Below the pieces are notes generated by a model. The model was not told the DNA's origin. It did not search any database and saw only the letters and a program-made list of their open reading frames with translations. From Micrococcus flavus (GTDB lineage Bacteria > Actinomycetota > Actinomycetes > Actinomycetales > Micrococcaceae), in NCBI RefSeq assembly GCF_014204815.1, contig NZ_JACHMC010000001.1, positions 1,550,001 through 1,614,000 on the forward strand: DNA of 64,000 nt, written 5' to 3'. Below, one piece after another: positions 18,314 through 27,800 of this stretch. Position numbers and translations under genes: made by a program. Position 1 is the first letter of the stretch. Each line of letters starts with the position of its first letter.

Positions 18314-19120
18314 ATGTCACAGCCCGCCCCCCACATCGTGCGCCGCGGTTCCGGCGCCCCGCTGATCCTCGTGCACGGCATGGGCGTGGACCACCGCCTG
18401 CTCCTGCCCCTGGACGCCGCCCTCGAGGCCGCCGGCGGCTGGGAGCGCATCTACCTGGACCTGCCCGGCTTCGGCGGGACCCCCGCCCTGCCCGCCCCCG
18501 GCGGCCTGCCGGAGCTGGCGGACTGGCTGGACGCCGCGGTCGGCGACCTGGTGGGCGACGCGCGGTTCGCCCTCCTGGGCAACTCCCTGGGCGGTCTGCT
18601 GGTGCGCGAGGTGCTCGCCCGGCGCCAGGGCCAGGTGGCGGGCCTCGCGCTGATCGCCCCCGTGGTGGATCCGGACCCGGAGCAGCGGGACGTGCCCGAG
18701 CGCGTGGTACTGGACACGGACGAGGCGCTGCTCGCCGAGCTGGATGAGGACGACGCCGAGCCGTTCCTGGACATGGCCGTCATCCAGACGCGCCCGGTGT
18801 GGGAGAACTTCCGCGAGCATGTGCTGCCCGGCGTGCGTGCCCTCGATAAGGACGCGGTGGAGAACCTGGAGAAGGACTATGCGCTGGAGGGCCCGCTGCC
18901 CGAGCAGCGGTTCGGCACGTTCGACCGGCCCACGCTGATCGTCACCGGCCGGCAGGACGACAAGGTCGGCTGGAAGGACCAGCTGGCGCTGGCGGAGCAC
19001 TTCCCGCGCCTGACCCTGGCGATGCTGGACCGCACCGGCCACAACGTGCACCTGGATCAGGAGGCGGCCGTCGGCGCGATGGTGCAGAACTGGGCGGAGG
19101 ACGCGGCGCGGGAGCTGTGA
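18314..19120 (+). CDS. Alpha/beta-fold hydrolase
   Basis: A 268-residue hydrolase with HGMGVDHRLLLP (oxyanion loop), nucleophile elbow GNSLGG with Ser91, an acid in TGRQDDKVGW (Asp215 or 216) and the histidine in TGHNVHLD (His243). The triad looks intact. The family covers esterases, lactonases and haloalkane-type enzymes; the cap domain (about 120-190) is acidic and gives no specific hint. It is followed 100 nt later by a methyltransferase gene with its own ribosome-binding site. Confidence 0.82.
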   Translation: MSQPAPHIVRRGSGAPLILVHGMGVDHRLLLPLDAALEAAGGWERIYLDLPGFGGTPALPAPGGLPELADWLDAAVGDLVGDARFALLGNSLGGLLVREVLARRQGQVAGLALIAPVVDPDPEQRDVPERVVLDTDEALLAELDEDDAEPFLDMAVIQTRPVWENFREHVLPGVRALDKDAVENLEKDYALEGPLPEQRFGTFDRPTLIVTGRQDDKVGWKDQLALAEHFPRLTLAMLDRTGHNVHLDQEAAVGAMVQNWAEDAAREL

Positions 19121-19220
19121 TCGGGGCGGGGGCGGGCCGATGCTCCGGAATGCCGACCGCGCTGACGCCGTTGCCCGACCGGGCGGCACCTGGCCGCCCC
19201 GCCCGAGCCCCAGGAGAGCC

Positions 19221-19910
19221 ATGTCCCCGCACTACGAGCACCCCAACGCCCCCGTCTCCGAGGATCCGCGCGCGTTCTGGGAGGCCCGCTACGGCGGGGA
19301 CCAGGTGTGGTCCGGGAAGGTCAACGCCGCCACGGCCGCGCTGACGGCGGACCTGCCGCCGGGCCGGGCGCTGGACCTGGGCTGCGGCGAGGGCGGTGAC
19401 GTGATCCACCTGGCCGAGGCCGGCTGGGATGCCACGGGCGTGGACCTCGCCGAGGCCGCGGTGACCCGCGCCCGGCGGGCGGCGCACAAGCGGGGCGTGG
19501 CGGAGCGGACCCACTTCATGGCGGCGGACCTGACGGACACGGGCTCCGGCTGGGGCCTTCCCGACGACGCCGGCGCACCCGGGTTCGATCTGGTCACCGC
19601 GTCCTTCCTGCAGTCCCCCGTGGCCCTGGACCGCGAGCGGATCCTGCGCCACGCGCTGACCCTGCTGGCTCCGGGCGGGCGCCTGGTGCTGGTGTCCCAT
19701 GCGGCGCCCCCGCCGTGGGCGCCGGCCGAGTTCGCCGCGCGGGGACACTTCCCCTCCCCTGCGGACGAGCTGACCGTCCTCGGCGTGACCGTGTGCGGCG
19801 ACGAGCGCTGGGACGTGGCGACCGCCGAGGTGCGGACTCGTGAGGTGACCGGGCCTGACGGTCAGGCGGCGGCCCTGGAGGACACCGTGGTGGTGGTCCG
19901 GCGGCGCTGA
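19221..19910 (+). CDS. Class I SAM-dependent methyltransferase
   Basis: A 229-residue Rossmann methyltransferase. SAM-binding motif I is LDLGCGEGGDVIHLA, motif II includes GVDLAEAAVTRARR, and APGGRLVLVSHA is motif IV/V. The start ATG 19221 is supported by AGGAG 5 nt upstream; longer starts lie in the intergenic region. FWEARYGGDQVWSGKVN near the N-terminus resembles TehB/thiopurine-type enzymes acting on small molecules. The substrate is unknown. Confidence 0.82.
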   Translation: MSPHYEHPNAPVSEDPRAFWEARYGGDQVWSGKVNAATAALTADLPPGRALDLGCGEGGDVIHLAEAGWDATGVDLAEAAVTRARRAAHKRGVAERTHFMAADLTDTGSGWGLPDDAGAPGFDLVTASFLQSPVALDRERILRHALTLLAPGGRLVLVSHAAPPPWAPAEFAARGHFPSPADELTVLGVTVCGDERWDVATAEVRTREVTGPDGQAAALEDTVVVVRRR

Positions 19911-19934
19911 CCCGTCCGCGCTGACCCCACAGAG

Positions 19935-19963
19935 CCCGCCGACCGGTGCGCCCGGTCAGCGGG
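19935..19963. terminator. Bidirectional hairpin at convergent gene ends
   Basis: CCCGC-C-GACCGG and CCGGTC-A-GCGGG form an 11-bp stem with one mismatch and a 5-nt loop. It overlaps the stop of the pilus gene and follows the methyltransferase. Confidence 0.5.
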
Positions 19964-20441
19964 TGAGGACCGTCCGCGAACTGCCCTCCGCGCTGACCGG
20001 CACGGTGGCGGGGAACAGCCCGGCGGCCCATCCGCCCGACGGCGGGACCAGGGAGACCTGCGCCTCGATCCGCACCACCACGGTGGCGCCGTCCTCGGCC
20101 ACCCCCGAGGACACGGCAGCGATCCCGGGGACCGCTTCCTGCGCGCCCACGGCGGCCAGGTACTCCCCCACCGAACCCTGGACGGAGGCGGGATCGAGGA
20201 CGACGCGCGGGTCGGCGTCGAGCTCGAAGGCCAGCTGCTCCGCCCCGGCCAGGGCGGCGCCGTCCGCGAAGGACTGCACCTTCCGCGCCTGGATGAGCAC
20301 GCCGGTGGCGGCGAACAGGACGAGCAGCAGCGCGACCACCACGGCGGTGAGCCCGATGGTCAGCACGGTGGTCTGGCCGTCGTCGGCGGACGGGCGGATG
20401 CGGTGGCGCGGCGGGCAGGAGCCGCAGAGGGGCGCGGACAT
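19956..20441 (-). CDS. TadG-like pilus-locus membrane protein
   Basis: A 161-residue protein with one N-terminal membrane segment (VLTIGLTAVVVALLLVLFAATGVLI) and an extracytoplasmic domain that contains ADGAALAGAEQ, a TadG/Rv3660c-type helicase/secretion neighbourhood motif. The sequence before the segment, DDGQTTV, resembles a prepilin site but has Leu at +5. The ATG overlaps the stop of the preceding TadE gene by one base. It is the last of seven pilus genes. Confidence 0.75.
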   Translation of the reverse strand: MSAPLCGSCPPRHRIRPSADDGQTTVLTIGLTAVVVALLLVLFAATGVLIQARKVQSFADGAALAGAEQLAFELDADPRVVLDPASVQGSVGEYLAAVGAQEAVPGIAAVSSGVAEDGATVVVRIEAQVSLVPPSGGWAAGLFPATVPVSAEGSSRTVLTR

Positions 20442-20890
20442 CAGTACCTCGGCATCCGCGCGCGAGCGCTGGAGTCGACGGTGACCAGGCCCTGGGGCAG
20501 CCAGGATCCGGGCACGAGCGGCGGAGTGAGCTCGACGGCCACCCGCACCTCCACCACCTCGCCGGACTCGAGGCTGCCGCACCCGCCGATGTCGCAGGCC
20601 AAGGACGCGTCGTACGCATCGGCGGCGACCCCGTAGTCCCCCAGGGTCAGGCGGATCGCGCCCTCCGCCGGACCGGGGCGGCCGCCGTCGGCGGAGACCA
20701 CGACGCGGGCCGCCTGGTCGGCGGCGGCCACCGCGCCGAAGGCGGCGGCCTGGATCTGCGCAGCGAAGACCATGAGGTAGACCAGCGGCACCAGCAGGAT
20801 CACGCTGAGCGCCAGGAACTCGACGCTCGCGGATCCGTCCTCGGCGGCCAGGCGCCCGCGCCGCTGACGAGCGTCAGAACCGGTGGGCAT
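20441..20890 (-). CDS. TadE-like pseudopilin 2
   Basis: A 149-residue protein with a prepilin-like site EDG-SASVEFLALS (Glu at +5) followed by one hydrophobic helix and an extracytoplasmic part with a Cys pair (CDIGGCG) that could form a disulfide. ATG 20890 lies 17 nt inside the upstream gene; the longer ORF is an out-of-phase shadow. It is part of the Flp/Tad operon, where TadE/TadF pseudopilins prime pilus assembly. Confidence 0.78.
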   Translation of the reverse strand: MPTGSDARQRRGRLAAEDGSASVEFLALSVILLVPLVYLMVFAAQIQAAAFGAVAAADQAARVVVSADGGRPGPAEGAIRLTLGDYGVAADAYDASLACDIGGCGSLESGEVVEVRVAVELTPPLVPGSWLPQGLVTVDSSARARMPRY

Positions 20891-21293
20891 GGCCGTGCAC
20901 CTCCACGGGGATCGGCCCGGGCAGGAAGCCCAGGCCCGGCAGGCTCGTGGACACGGTGACCCGGACCGTCGGGGCGCCGTCGAGGTCGATCGTCTCGGCG
21001 CTGACCTGGGCGTCCGCCTGCCCCGGCAGGGCAACGGTCAGGACCTGCCGGGCACGGGCTGCGCCGTCGGCGGGGTCACGGTCCGCGAGCGCCCCGTAGC
21101 GGGCGCCGGCGGAGGCGGCATCGATCAGGACGTTGCGGGTGTGGATGACGATGCCGGCCTGCAGCAGGGCCGCGAAGAGCAGCACGATCAGGGCCGTGAC
21201 GAGCGCGTTCTCGGCGACCACGGACCCCCGCTCGTCGCCCCAGCGGGCACGGGCGGATGGGCCCGGGCGCGCCGGGGCGGCTGCGGAGGTCAT
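20874..21293 (-). CDS. TadE-like pseudopilin 1
   Basis: A 139-residue protein. After a 24-residue basic/Ala-Pro stretch comes the prepilin-like site ERG-SVVAENALV with Glu at +5, then a membrane helix and the TadE segment HTRNVLIDAASAGARYGA. It starts 8 nt after the stop of the small pilin-like gene and overlaps the next TadE gene by 17 nt. The role is minor pseudopilin of the Flp pilus. Confidence 0.8.
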   Translation of the reverse strand: MTSAAAPARPGPSARARWGDERGSVVAENALVTALIVLLFAALLQAGIVIHTRNVLIDAASAGARYGALADRDPADGAARARQVLTVALPGQADAQVSAETIDLDGAPTVRVTVSTSLPGLGFLPGPIPVEVHGHAHRF

Positions 21294-21301
21294 GGGCGGC
21301 C

Positions 21302-21508
21302 TCAGCCGGCGCCGTTGACGCGGGCGATGGCGCTGTTGAACATCTCCTGGAGCGCGGGCAGCGCGAGGGCCAGGAGGCCGGCCACCAGCACGGCGGACAT
21401 CAGGGTGATCATCACCCAGCCCGGGACGTCGCCGCGCTCGTCGCGGACGTCGTCGTGGAGGACGGAGGTCAGGATGGACAGGACGGTGAGGCTGATGCGG
21501 TAGAACAA
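21302..21508 (-). CDS. flp: Flp pilin-like small membrane protein
   Basis: A 68-residue protein in the pilin position of the Tad operon: a charged 25-residue leader ending DERG, a 20-residue hydrophobic helix, and a short tail. It starts at TTG, supported by a GGAGGGG ribosome-binding site 5-7 nt upstream. If cleavage occurs after Gly26, position +5 is Trp instead of the conserved Glu of type IV prepilins. It may be the major Flp subunit with an unusual processing site, or an accessory membrane protein. Confidence 0.7.
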   Translation of the reverse strand: MFYRISLTVLSILTSVLHDDVRDERGDVPGWVMITLMSAVLVAGLLALALPALQEMFNSAIARVNGAG

Positions 21509-21605
21509 GGGTTCCCCTCCAGGTGTGGCGGCGCGGGGCCGGGAGTGATGGTGTACGGGTCGTCGGGACGGGTGGACTATTCAGTTGTGGGTCTGTGGGC
21601 GCCGG

Positions 21606-22547
21606 CTAGAAGCCGAGACGCATGAGCGAGATGCCGGGGAAGACGGCGAACACCACGGTGAGCGGGAGGATCCCGAACACGAGGGGCACCATCATCTGGA
21701 TCTCCTTGCGGCCGGCGGCCTCCATCAGCTCGCGACGGCCCATTTCGCGCACGTCCTGCGCCTGGGCGCGGAGCACGTCGGCCAGCGGGGTGCCGCGGTC
21801 CAGGGCGATCAGGATGCCGGCGATGAACCGCTCCACCGGAGCGAGCTGGATCCGCCGGCCCATGGCCTTCAGAGCGACGGCGAGGGAGGCCCCGGCGCGC
21901 ATGTCCGCCAGTGCGGCGGCGAACTCCCGGGCGAGCTCGCCGCGGGCCGTCGTGGCGACCCGTTCCAGGGCGCCGGTGGTGCTCTCCCCCGCGCTGACGG
22001 ACAGCGCGAAGAGCTCGGCCACGGAGGGGAACTCCGTCAGGATGGAGGCCCGCCGACGGGTGATGGCCCATCCGAGCGCCTGATCCCGCAGCATGTACCC
22101 GCCCAGCCCGGCGGCCACCACCAGAGCGGCCGCCGTGAACACGGGCACGGCCCCGGAGACCGCCAGGGTGAGGGCCGCCGCGGTGCCGGCCGCCACCCCC
22201 AGGCAGGCCCAGAGGACCTGCTGGGCGTGGTAGTCCACCGGGGTGAGCGGGGACCCCGCGGCCTCGAGCCGCCGGGACAGCGTCTCGCCTGCCGGGCTGA
22301 GGTTCTGCAGCAGCCGGGTCGCCGCCCCCAGAGGCGGTCCGAGCAGGCGTCCCCACGCTCCCCAGGGCGAGGTGGCCGCCGCCTCCCCATCCAGGAGTCG
22401 CGACGCGGGAACGTGGTGCCGCAGCTGCGGCTCCAGACGCTGCTCCAGGGTGGGGCGCCAGCCCAGGGGCTGGGCGAGGACGATGAGCCACAGGCCCACG
22501 CCCAGGAGCGTGCCGAGTCCGAGGCCGACGGCCAGTGCGGCGCTCAT
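21606..22547 (-). CDS. tadC: Flp/Tad pilus inner-membrane protein TadC (T2SF domain)
   Basis: A 313-residue type II secretion F-domain protein with an N-terminal hydrophobic segment, two central segments (about 120-165) and a C-terminal pair ending VPLVFGILPLTVVFAVFPGI. The cytoplasmic motif ELFALSVSAGESTTGALERVA is typical of TadC. The ATG overlaps the tadB stop by 4 nt. Together with TadB it forms the platform driven by the TadA ATPase. A 97-nt gap separates it from the pilin gene. Confidence 0.88.
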   Translation of the reverse strand: MSAALAVGLGLGTLLGVGLWLIVLAQPLGWRPTLEQRLEPQLRHHVPASRLLDGEAAATSPWGAWGRLLGPPLGAATRLLQNLSPAGETLSRRLEAAGSPLTPVDYHAQQVLWACLGVAAGTAAALTLAVSGAVPVFTAAALVVAAGLGGYMLRDQALGWAITRRRASILTEFPSVAELFALSVSAGESTTGALERVATTARGELAREFAAALADMRAGASLAVALKAMGRRIQLAPVERFIAGILIALDRGTPLADVLRAQAQDVREMGRRELMEAAGRKEIQMMVPLVFGILPLTVVFAVFPGISLMRLGF

Positions 22548-23401
22548 GCGAAGACCCTCCGGTCCGGCGGCAGCGAGCCGATGCGCCGCATGATCCGGTA
22601 GCACACCGCCGACGTCACGAGCCCCCCGATGAGGACCAGCCCGCCGGCGGCGGAGCGGTACGCCTCGACGGCGACCGGCTGGGTGCCCAGCAGGAGCAGG
22701 ACGATCCATGGGGCGCAGACGGCCAGTCGGGCGGCGTTGACCGTCCAGGACTGGCGCGCCTCCAGCTCGGAGCGGATGCGGGCATCCTGTCGGAGGAACT
22801 CGGAGAGGGTCTGCAGCAGCAGGCCGATGTCTGCGCCACCGACTTCCCGGGTGAGCCGCAGGGACACCACCAGCCGATCCGCCACCGGGTCGGCCATGCG
22901 CGCTTTGAGCCTGTCCAGGGCGTCCACGAAACGCGCCCCCGCCCGGTAGTCGCGGGCGAACTCCCGGAACGGCTCCCGCAGCCCCTCCGGACCGCTGTCC
23001 CCGAGCTGGATCAGGGCCTCCGGCAGGGTCAGTCCGGCCCGGACCGCCGACCGCACGTGATCGACCGCATCCGGCCAGAGATCGCGCAGGGCCACGCTGC
23101 GGCGGGTGGCCTGCCAGGAGAGGATCGTCCACGGCAGCCCCGCGCCGAACACCGCGAAGCACGCGGCGATCGTCCACGTCCGGGTCAGCGCCAGCACGAT
23201 CAGGCCCATCACCAGCCCGCCCGCGAGCATGGCCGAGACCACCCCTGCCGGAGTCAGCCGGGTGATGCCCGAGCGGGCGATCAGCGTGCTCAGCCGTGAG
23301 GGGCCGCGGTCCACGGCGGCCCGCACCGACGGCTCGGACCAGCACGCCCACCAGATCAGGAACAGACCCGCCCCGAGGGCCAGGCCGAGGACCAGGGGCA
23401 T
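22544..23401 (-). CDS. tadB: Flp/Tad pilus inner-membrane protein TadB (T2SF domain)
   Basis: A 285-residue T2SF protein with an N-terminal TM segment, two TMs around residues 55-95 and two at the C-terminus. The T2SF core has LPEALIQLGDSGPEGLREPF and SLRLTREVGGADIGLLLQTLSEFLRQD. The start ATG overlaps the tadA stop by one base and the stop overlaps tadC, consistent with coupled synthesis of the motor and platform. Confidence 0.88.
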   Translation of the reverse strand: MPLVLGLALGAGLFLIWWACWSEPSVRAAVDRGPSRLSTLIARSGITRLTPAGVVSAMLAGGLVMGLIVLALTRTWTIAACFAVFGAGLPWTILSWQATRRSVALRDLWPDAVDHVRSAVRAGLTLPEALIQLGDSGPEGLREPFREFARDYRAGARFVDALDRLKARMADPVADRLVVSLRLTREVGGADIGLLLQTLSEFLRQDARIRSELEARQSWTVNAARLAVCAPWIVLLLLGTQPVAVEAYRSAAGGLVLIGGLVTSAVCYRIMRRIGSLPPDRRVFA

Positions 23402-24627
23402 CAGCGCACCCCCAGGACGTCACGGGGGTCGATGCCCCGGCGCGCGAAGGCCTCGAACTCGAGGCTCGCAGCGGTGTTGAGGACGAGGTCGCCCTCGGTG
23501 TCCCTGCGGAAGAGGGCGGAGGTCTCGATGACGCCGTTCTCCACGCGGGATCCGACCGTGAGGACCTCTCGGACACGACGGCGTCCGTCCCGGTCCCGCT
23601 CGCAGTGCACCACCACGTCGATGCACGTGGCGACGGTGGGGACCACGAAGTTCCTCGAGATGTTCTCCCCTGCGAGCAGGGGCAGCGTGCAGAGCTTGGT
23701 CAGCGCATCGGCGGCGGAGTTCGCGTGGATGGTGCACATCCCGGCCAGTCCGGAGTTCAGCGCGACGAGCATGTCCAGGGCCTCGGCCTCCCGGACCTCG
23801 CCCACGATCAGGCGATCCGGGCGCATGCGCAGGGCCTCCTTGACGAGCCGCCGCAGCGGGATCTCCCCGTGGCCCTCGAGATTCGGCTGCCGGCACTGCA
23901 GGCCGACGACGTCCCGGACGGGGATCTGCAGCTCGAAGATCTCCTCCACCGTGATGACCCGCTCGCGTGCGCCGATCGAGGCGGCCAGGCAGTTGAGCAT
24001 CGTGGTCTTGCCGGCCTGGGTGGCACCCGAGACCAGGACGTTCATGCCGGCGTCGACCGCCGCGTCGAGGAATCGGGCCGCGGCGGGCGTGAGGGAGCCG
24101 GAGCGCACCAGATCCTCGAGTCGCTGCGCGCGACTCACGAACTTGCGGATGTTCACGCTCCAGTGCCGCCGCGTGATGTCCGGGATGGCCACGTGCAGAC
24201 GCGAGCCGTCCGGCAGGGCGGCGTCCACGAAGGGCATCGAGAGGTCGAGACGCCGGCCCGAGGACTTGAGCATGAGCTCGACGAGGTCTCGGACGCCCTC
24301 CTCGGTCAGGAGGATGCCGGTCAGCTCGGAGCGTCCGGACCGCGCGCAGTACACCTCGTCCGGAGCGTTGATCCAGATCTCCTCGACCGAGGGGTCGTCC
24401 ATCAGGCGCTGCAGGGGCCCCAGGCCCGCGATCCGGTCGAAGAGCTCCTGCGACGCCCCCTCGGGGTCCTCCAGCCGTGGCAGGGAGCTGACGAGGGACC
24501 GGGCCTCGTAGTCCGCCGTGGCCTCGTCGATCAGGGCCCGGACGCGCTCGCCCTCCCGCTGGGGGTCCACCCCCTGTCGACGGACGAGCTCCCGCAGCTC
24601 GCCCTCCAGCATGCGCACGGCGTCCAT
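23401..24627 (-). CDS. tadA: Flp/Tad pilus assembly ATPase TadA/CpaF
   Basis: A 408-residue secretion ATPase of the VirB11/CpaF family. Walker A is GATQAGKTT (201-209) and the Walker B/His region is DRLIVGEVREAEALDM (271-286), followed by the CTIHANSAADAL motif. An AGGAGG ribosome-binding site precedes ATG 24627. It is the first gene of the seven-gene locus tadA-tadB-tadC-flp-tadE-tadE-tadG. No TadZ/CpaE or prepilin peptidase gene is in the window, so those functions must be elsewhere. In M. luteus, Flp pili are reported to be needed for DNA uptake. Confidence 0.92.
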   Translation of the reverse strand: MDAVRMLEGELRELVRRQGVDPQREGERVRALIDEATADYEARSLVSSLPRLEDPEGASQELFDRIAGLGPLQRLMDDPSVEEIWINAPDEVYCARSGRSELTGILLTEEGVRDLVELMLKSSGRRLDLSMPFVDAALPDGSRLHVAIPDITRRHWSVNIRKFVSRAQRLEDLVRSGSLTPAAARFLDAAVDAGMNVLVSGATQAGKTTMLNCLAASIGARERVITVEEIFELQIPVRDVVGLQCRQPNLEGHGEIPLRRLVKEALRMRPDRLIVGEVREAEALDMLVALNSGLAGMCTIHANSAADALTKLCTLPLLAGENISRNFVVPTVATCIDVVVHCERDRDGRRRVREVLTVGSRVENGVIETSALFRRDTEGDLVLNTAASLEFEAFARRGIDPRDVLGVR

Positions 24628-24726
24628 GCACCCTCCTGTGCCCCCATGGGCGCGATCCCTGCGCCCTCACGTGATGCCCCGACCATAACGGCGGCGCACA
24701 GCTGGCGGAACACCCCCCTCCCACTC

Positions 24727-24772
24727 TGTGGACAACAGACGCACAGTGGACGGCGAGGGGGGGTTGTCCACA
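24727..24772. promoter_or_regulatory. Pair of inverted DnaA boxes
   Basis: TGTGGACAA (24727-24735) and TTGTCCACA (24764-24772) are exact reverse complements and equal the preferred actinobacterial DnaA box. The inverted repeat extends to 10 bp on each side. The centres are 37 bp apart in the 238-bp divergent region between tadA and the EssC-like gene. A third, partial CACAGTGGAC lies between them. Confidence 0.55.
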
Positions 24773-24865
24773 GCACGAGGTGCCCCCGCGACAGCGGCCG
24801 TCCCGGGCCTGCGACCCTGGCCTGGTCCGCCGGACGGCGGGGACCATCTCGCGAGAGGAGTCAGG

Positions 24866-27800
24866 ATGTCCTGGCGGATCCGGGTGTTCGGCCTGGCCGG
24901 GCCGCACGACTGGGCCGTGCGCGGGCTGCCCGAGTCGGTGTCCGCCCAGGACGCCGAGGTGCGCCGCCGTCTGGGGTGCGATGCCCTGACCCGCGTCGCC
25001 ACGCACGGTTCCTGCGTCACCTACGTGGCCCGGCCGGGAACGCGGCGGGGTGCGGCCGTGGAGGCAGCCGGCCCCGAGGTCGGCGTGCTCACATCGGACG
25101 GGCCCGACGCCGGCCGGCTCGCCCCCTTGGCCGGGGGCGGGCTCACCGTGGGCCGCGGCGGCAGTCGGCTCGTCCTGGACGACCCGCTCGTCCCGTCCGA
25201 GCCGACCCGGATCCTCCTGGAGGCGGACGGGGTGAGGGTGGACCGACCGGGAGTCGGCCACCCCACCCGGTGGACCGCCGAGGAGGGTCTCCGCGTCGGC
25301 GGGACGACGCTGTCCCTGGTGCGCGGGTCGTCGGCGCCGCTGCGCCCTCCCGAGGTGCTGATCCCAGCGGAGGTCGAACTGGGCCACGCCCCCGCGGAGC
25401 ACTCCGCGGTGCTGCCGGTGGTCATGGCGGTCGGCCCCCTCGCGATCGGAGCGGTGCTCGCCGTGACCATGCGCACCTGGCTGTTCCTGCTCTTCGGTCT
25501 GGTCTCGGTGCTCGGCGTCGGCGTCATGCTCGGGCTTCAACGGGCCGCCCGCCGGCGTCACAGCGCCCTGCTGGCGGCGCGCGCGGCCGAGGTCGTCACG
25601 CGCAGGCGGGACCAGGAGCTCACCCCGGCGACCGTGAGCCGGGCCGTCCGCTCGCGCGCGGCCGATCGGTTCGGCCTCCTCCCGGCGCGGACCGACGCGC
25701 CCCCGCCCCTGCTGTGGTGGGGGGAGGGGACGGGGGTGCTGCCCTTCACCCGCAACGAGGAGACCGGCCGCTGGGACGCGTCCGTCGACGTCGCTCAGCC
25801 GGGGGCGACACCCTGCCCCGGCGGCTCCGTGGTCACCGTGACCGGCGGGAGCCGACTGATCCAGGCGGCCGGCCGCTGGGCCCTGTTCCAGCTCCTGCGT
25901 CACGCGGTGGCCACGGGGACGAGTCTGCGGGTCGCCTCCGGGGATCGTGTCCAGACGTGGTGGGGCCCCTCGGCGCCCGAGGCGAAGACGCTGCTGGAGC
26001 TGCCCGACGCCCCGTGGCTCCCCGCGGCCCTGCGGGTGTGGCGCTCGGCCGCCGGCCTCCCCGACCTGCCACCGACCGCCGACACCCCGGGGAGGACGTC
26101 GTCCGCCGTCGTGCGGCTGGGCACGGGCGCCCCGGGCGCGCCCGGCGCACGTGACGCGGACGCCCTCGACCTCGACGCACGGGTCCTGCACAGCCCCTCC
26201 CAGCGCCTGGACCTGCGGGACCTGCACGCCACCGGGATCAGCCCGTCGACCCTGCACTGGTGGCTGCAGGAGCTGGCCGACGACGTCGCCCGCCTCGGAC
26301 TCGGCCCGGGCGGCGCCGACGCACTCCCGCTCCGCGTGCCCGACGCGGTGGGCCGTGCCTCCGCCGCCCGCCACGTGCGGGCACACATGACGCCGGACTC
26401 GCCCGGCGGCGGTCCGGGCGTCGTCCTGGACCTGGCCGACGACGGCCCGCACGTGCTGATCGCCGGCACCACCGGCTCGGGCAAGTCCGACCTGCTGCTC
26501 TCCCTGCTGGTGGGCCTGGCCGCCCACCACGCCCCCGCGGAGCTGTCCTTCGTGCTGCTGGACTTCAAGGGCGGGGCCTCCTTCGGGCCGCTGGCCGGCC
26601 TGCCGCACACCATGAGCCTGGAGACCAACCACGTGGGGGCGGCCTCCCTGCGGGCGCTGGACGCCATCAGCGCCGAGCTCCGCCGCCGGGAGGCCCTGTT
26701 CGCGCACGCCGGGGTGCCGGACTACCCGGCCTTCCGGGCGGCCAGGCCCGACGAGACGCTGCCGCGGCTCGTCGTCGCGGTGGACGAGCTGCGAATGCTG
26801 GTGGACGACCATCCGGCGGCGAACGCGGTGCTGCAGCGCCTCGCCGCCACCGGCCGCTCGCTGGGCTTCCACCTGGTGCTCGCCACCCAGCGGGCGACCG
26901 GCGCCGTGAGCTCCGACGTCCGCTCCAACCTGGGCTCCACCCTCGCCCTGCGCACGGCCAGCGAGCAGGAGTCGTGGGACCTGATCGGCGTCGGGGACGC
27001 GGCGCGGATCGATCCGGCCGCCCCGGGGACGGTCTGCCTCGCCCGCGGCGGGCGGCCGCTGCTCACCGTGCGGGCCGCCCCCTGGGTGTGTTCGGAGGCC
27101 GGCCCCGTGTGGCGACGGTGGACCGACCCCGCGCCGGCCCATGCCACCGGCACCGACTGGGCGCGCGTGGTGGGCGAGCTCGTCGCGGCGTATCGCACGG
27201 TGGATCCGATGGTCCCCGCCCCGGTGGTGTCGCCGTCCCTGCCCGCCGTCTTCGCGCCCGACCGCTCCCGCCGGCGGGACGCGGACGTGCTGGCCCTGGT
27301 CGACGACGCCGCCCGCGCCCGACATGTGCCCTGGCGCTGGCCCGCGGGCTCCGAGGGCAGCGGGGCCTGGATCATCGAGCCCGCCGGCGGACGCGGGCCG
27401 GTGCTCAGCGTGGTCCTCGAGACCGCCGTCCGGGGACCCGGCCCCGTCCTCGTCCTGGACGGCAGCGGCGAGGCGGCCCCCGCCGTCGCCGGCCTGGATC
27501 CAGAAGCCGAGCTGCGCGTCCTGCGCCCCGATGCGGACGAGGACGACCTGGGGACGCGGGTCGTCTCAGCCTTGGAGGAGACCGCGCGGGCAGGGGGCAC
27601 CGCGGTGATCACCGGATGGTCCACGTGGACGGGGGTGCGCGTCGGGGACACCTACCGCTCCCTGGACGAGGAGGTCCACCGGCTCCTGGGCGGCGCTGAG
27701 GCACGGTCCCTCCGGGTGGCCGCCGTCGGCGGGCGCGACCTCGCCTCCGCCCGACTGCTGCTGCACCTGCCGCACCGGTTCTTCGTCCCGGCCGGGACCA

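Noticed and set aside
23420-27325. A 1,301-codon open frame on the minus strand across tadA and the EssC-like gene
   Set aside because: It runs opposite to two genes with clear families, has an Arg/Gly/Pro-rich composition and no domain; it is a GC-bias shadow.
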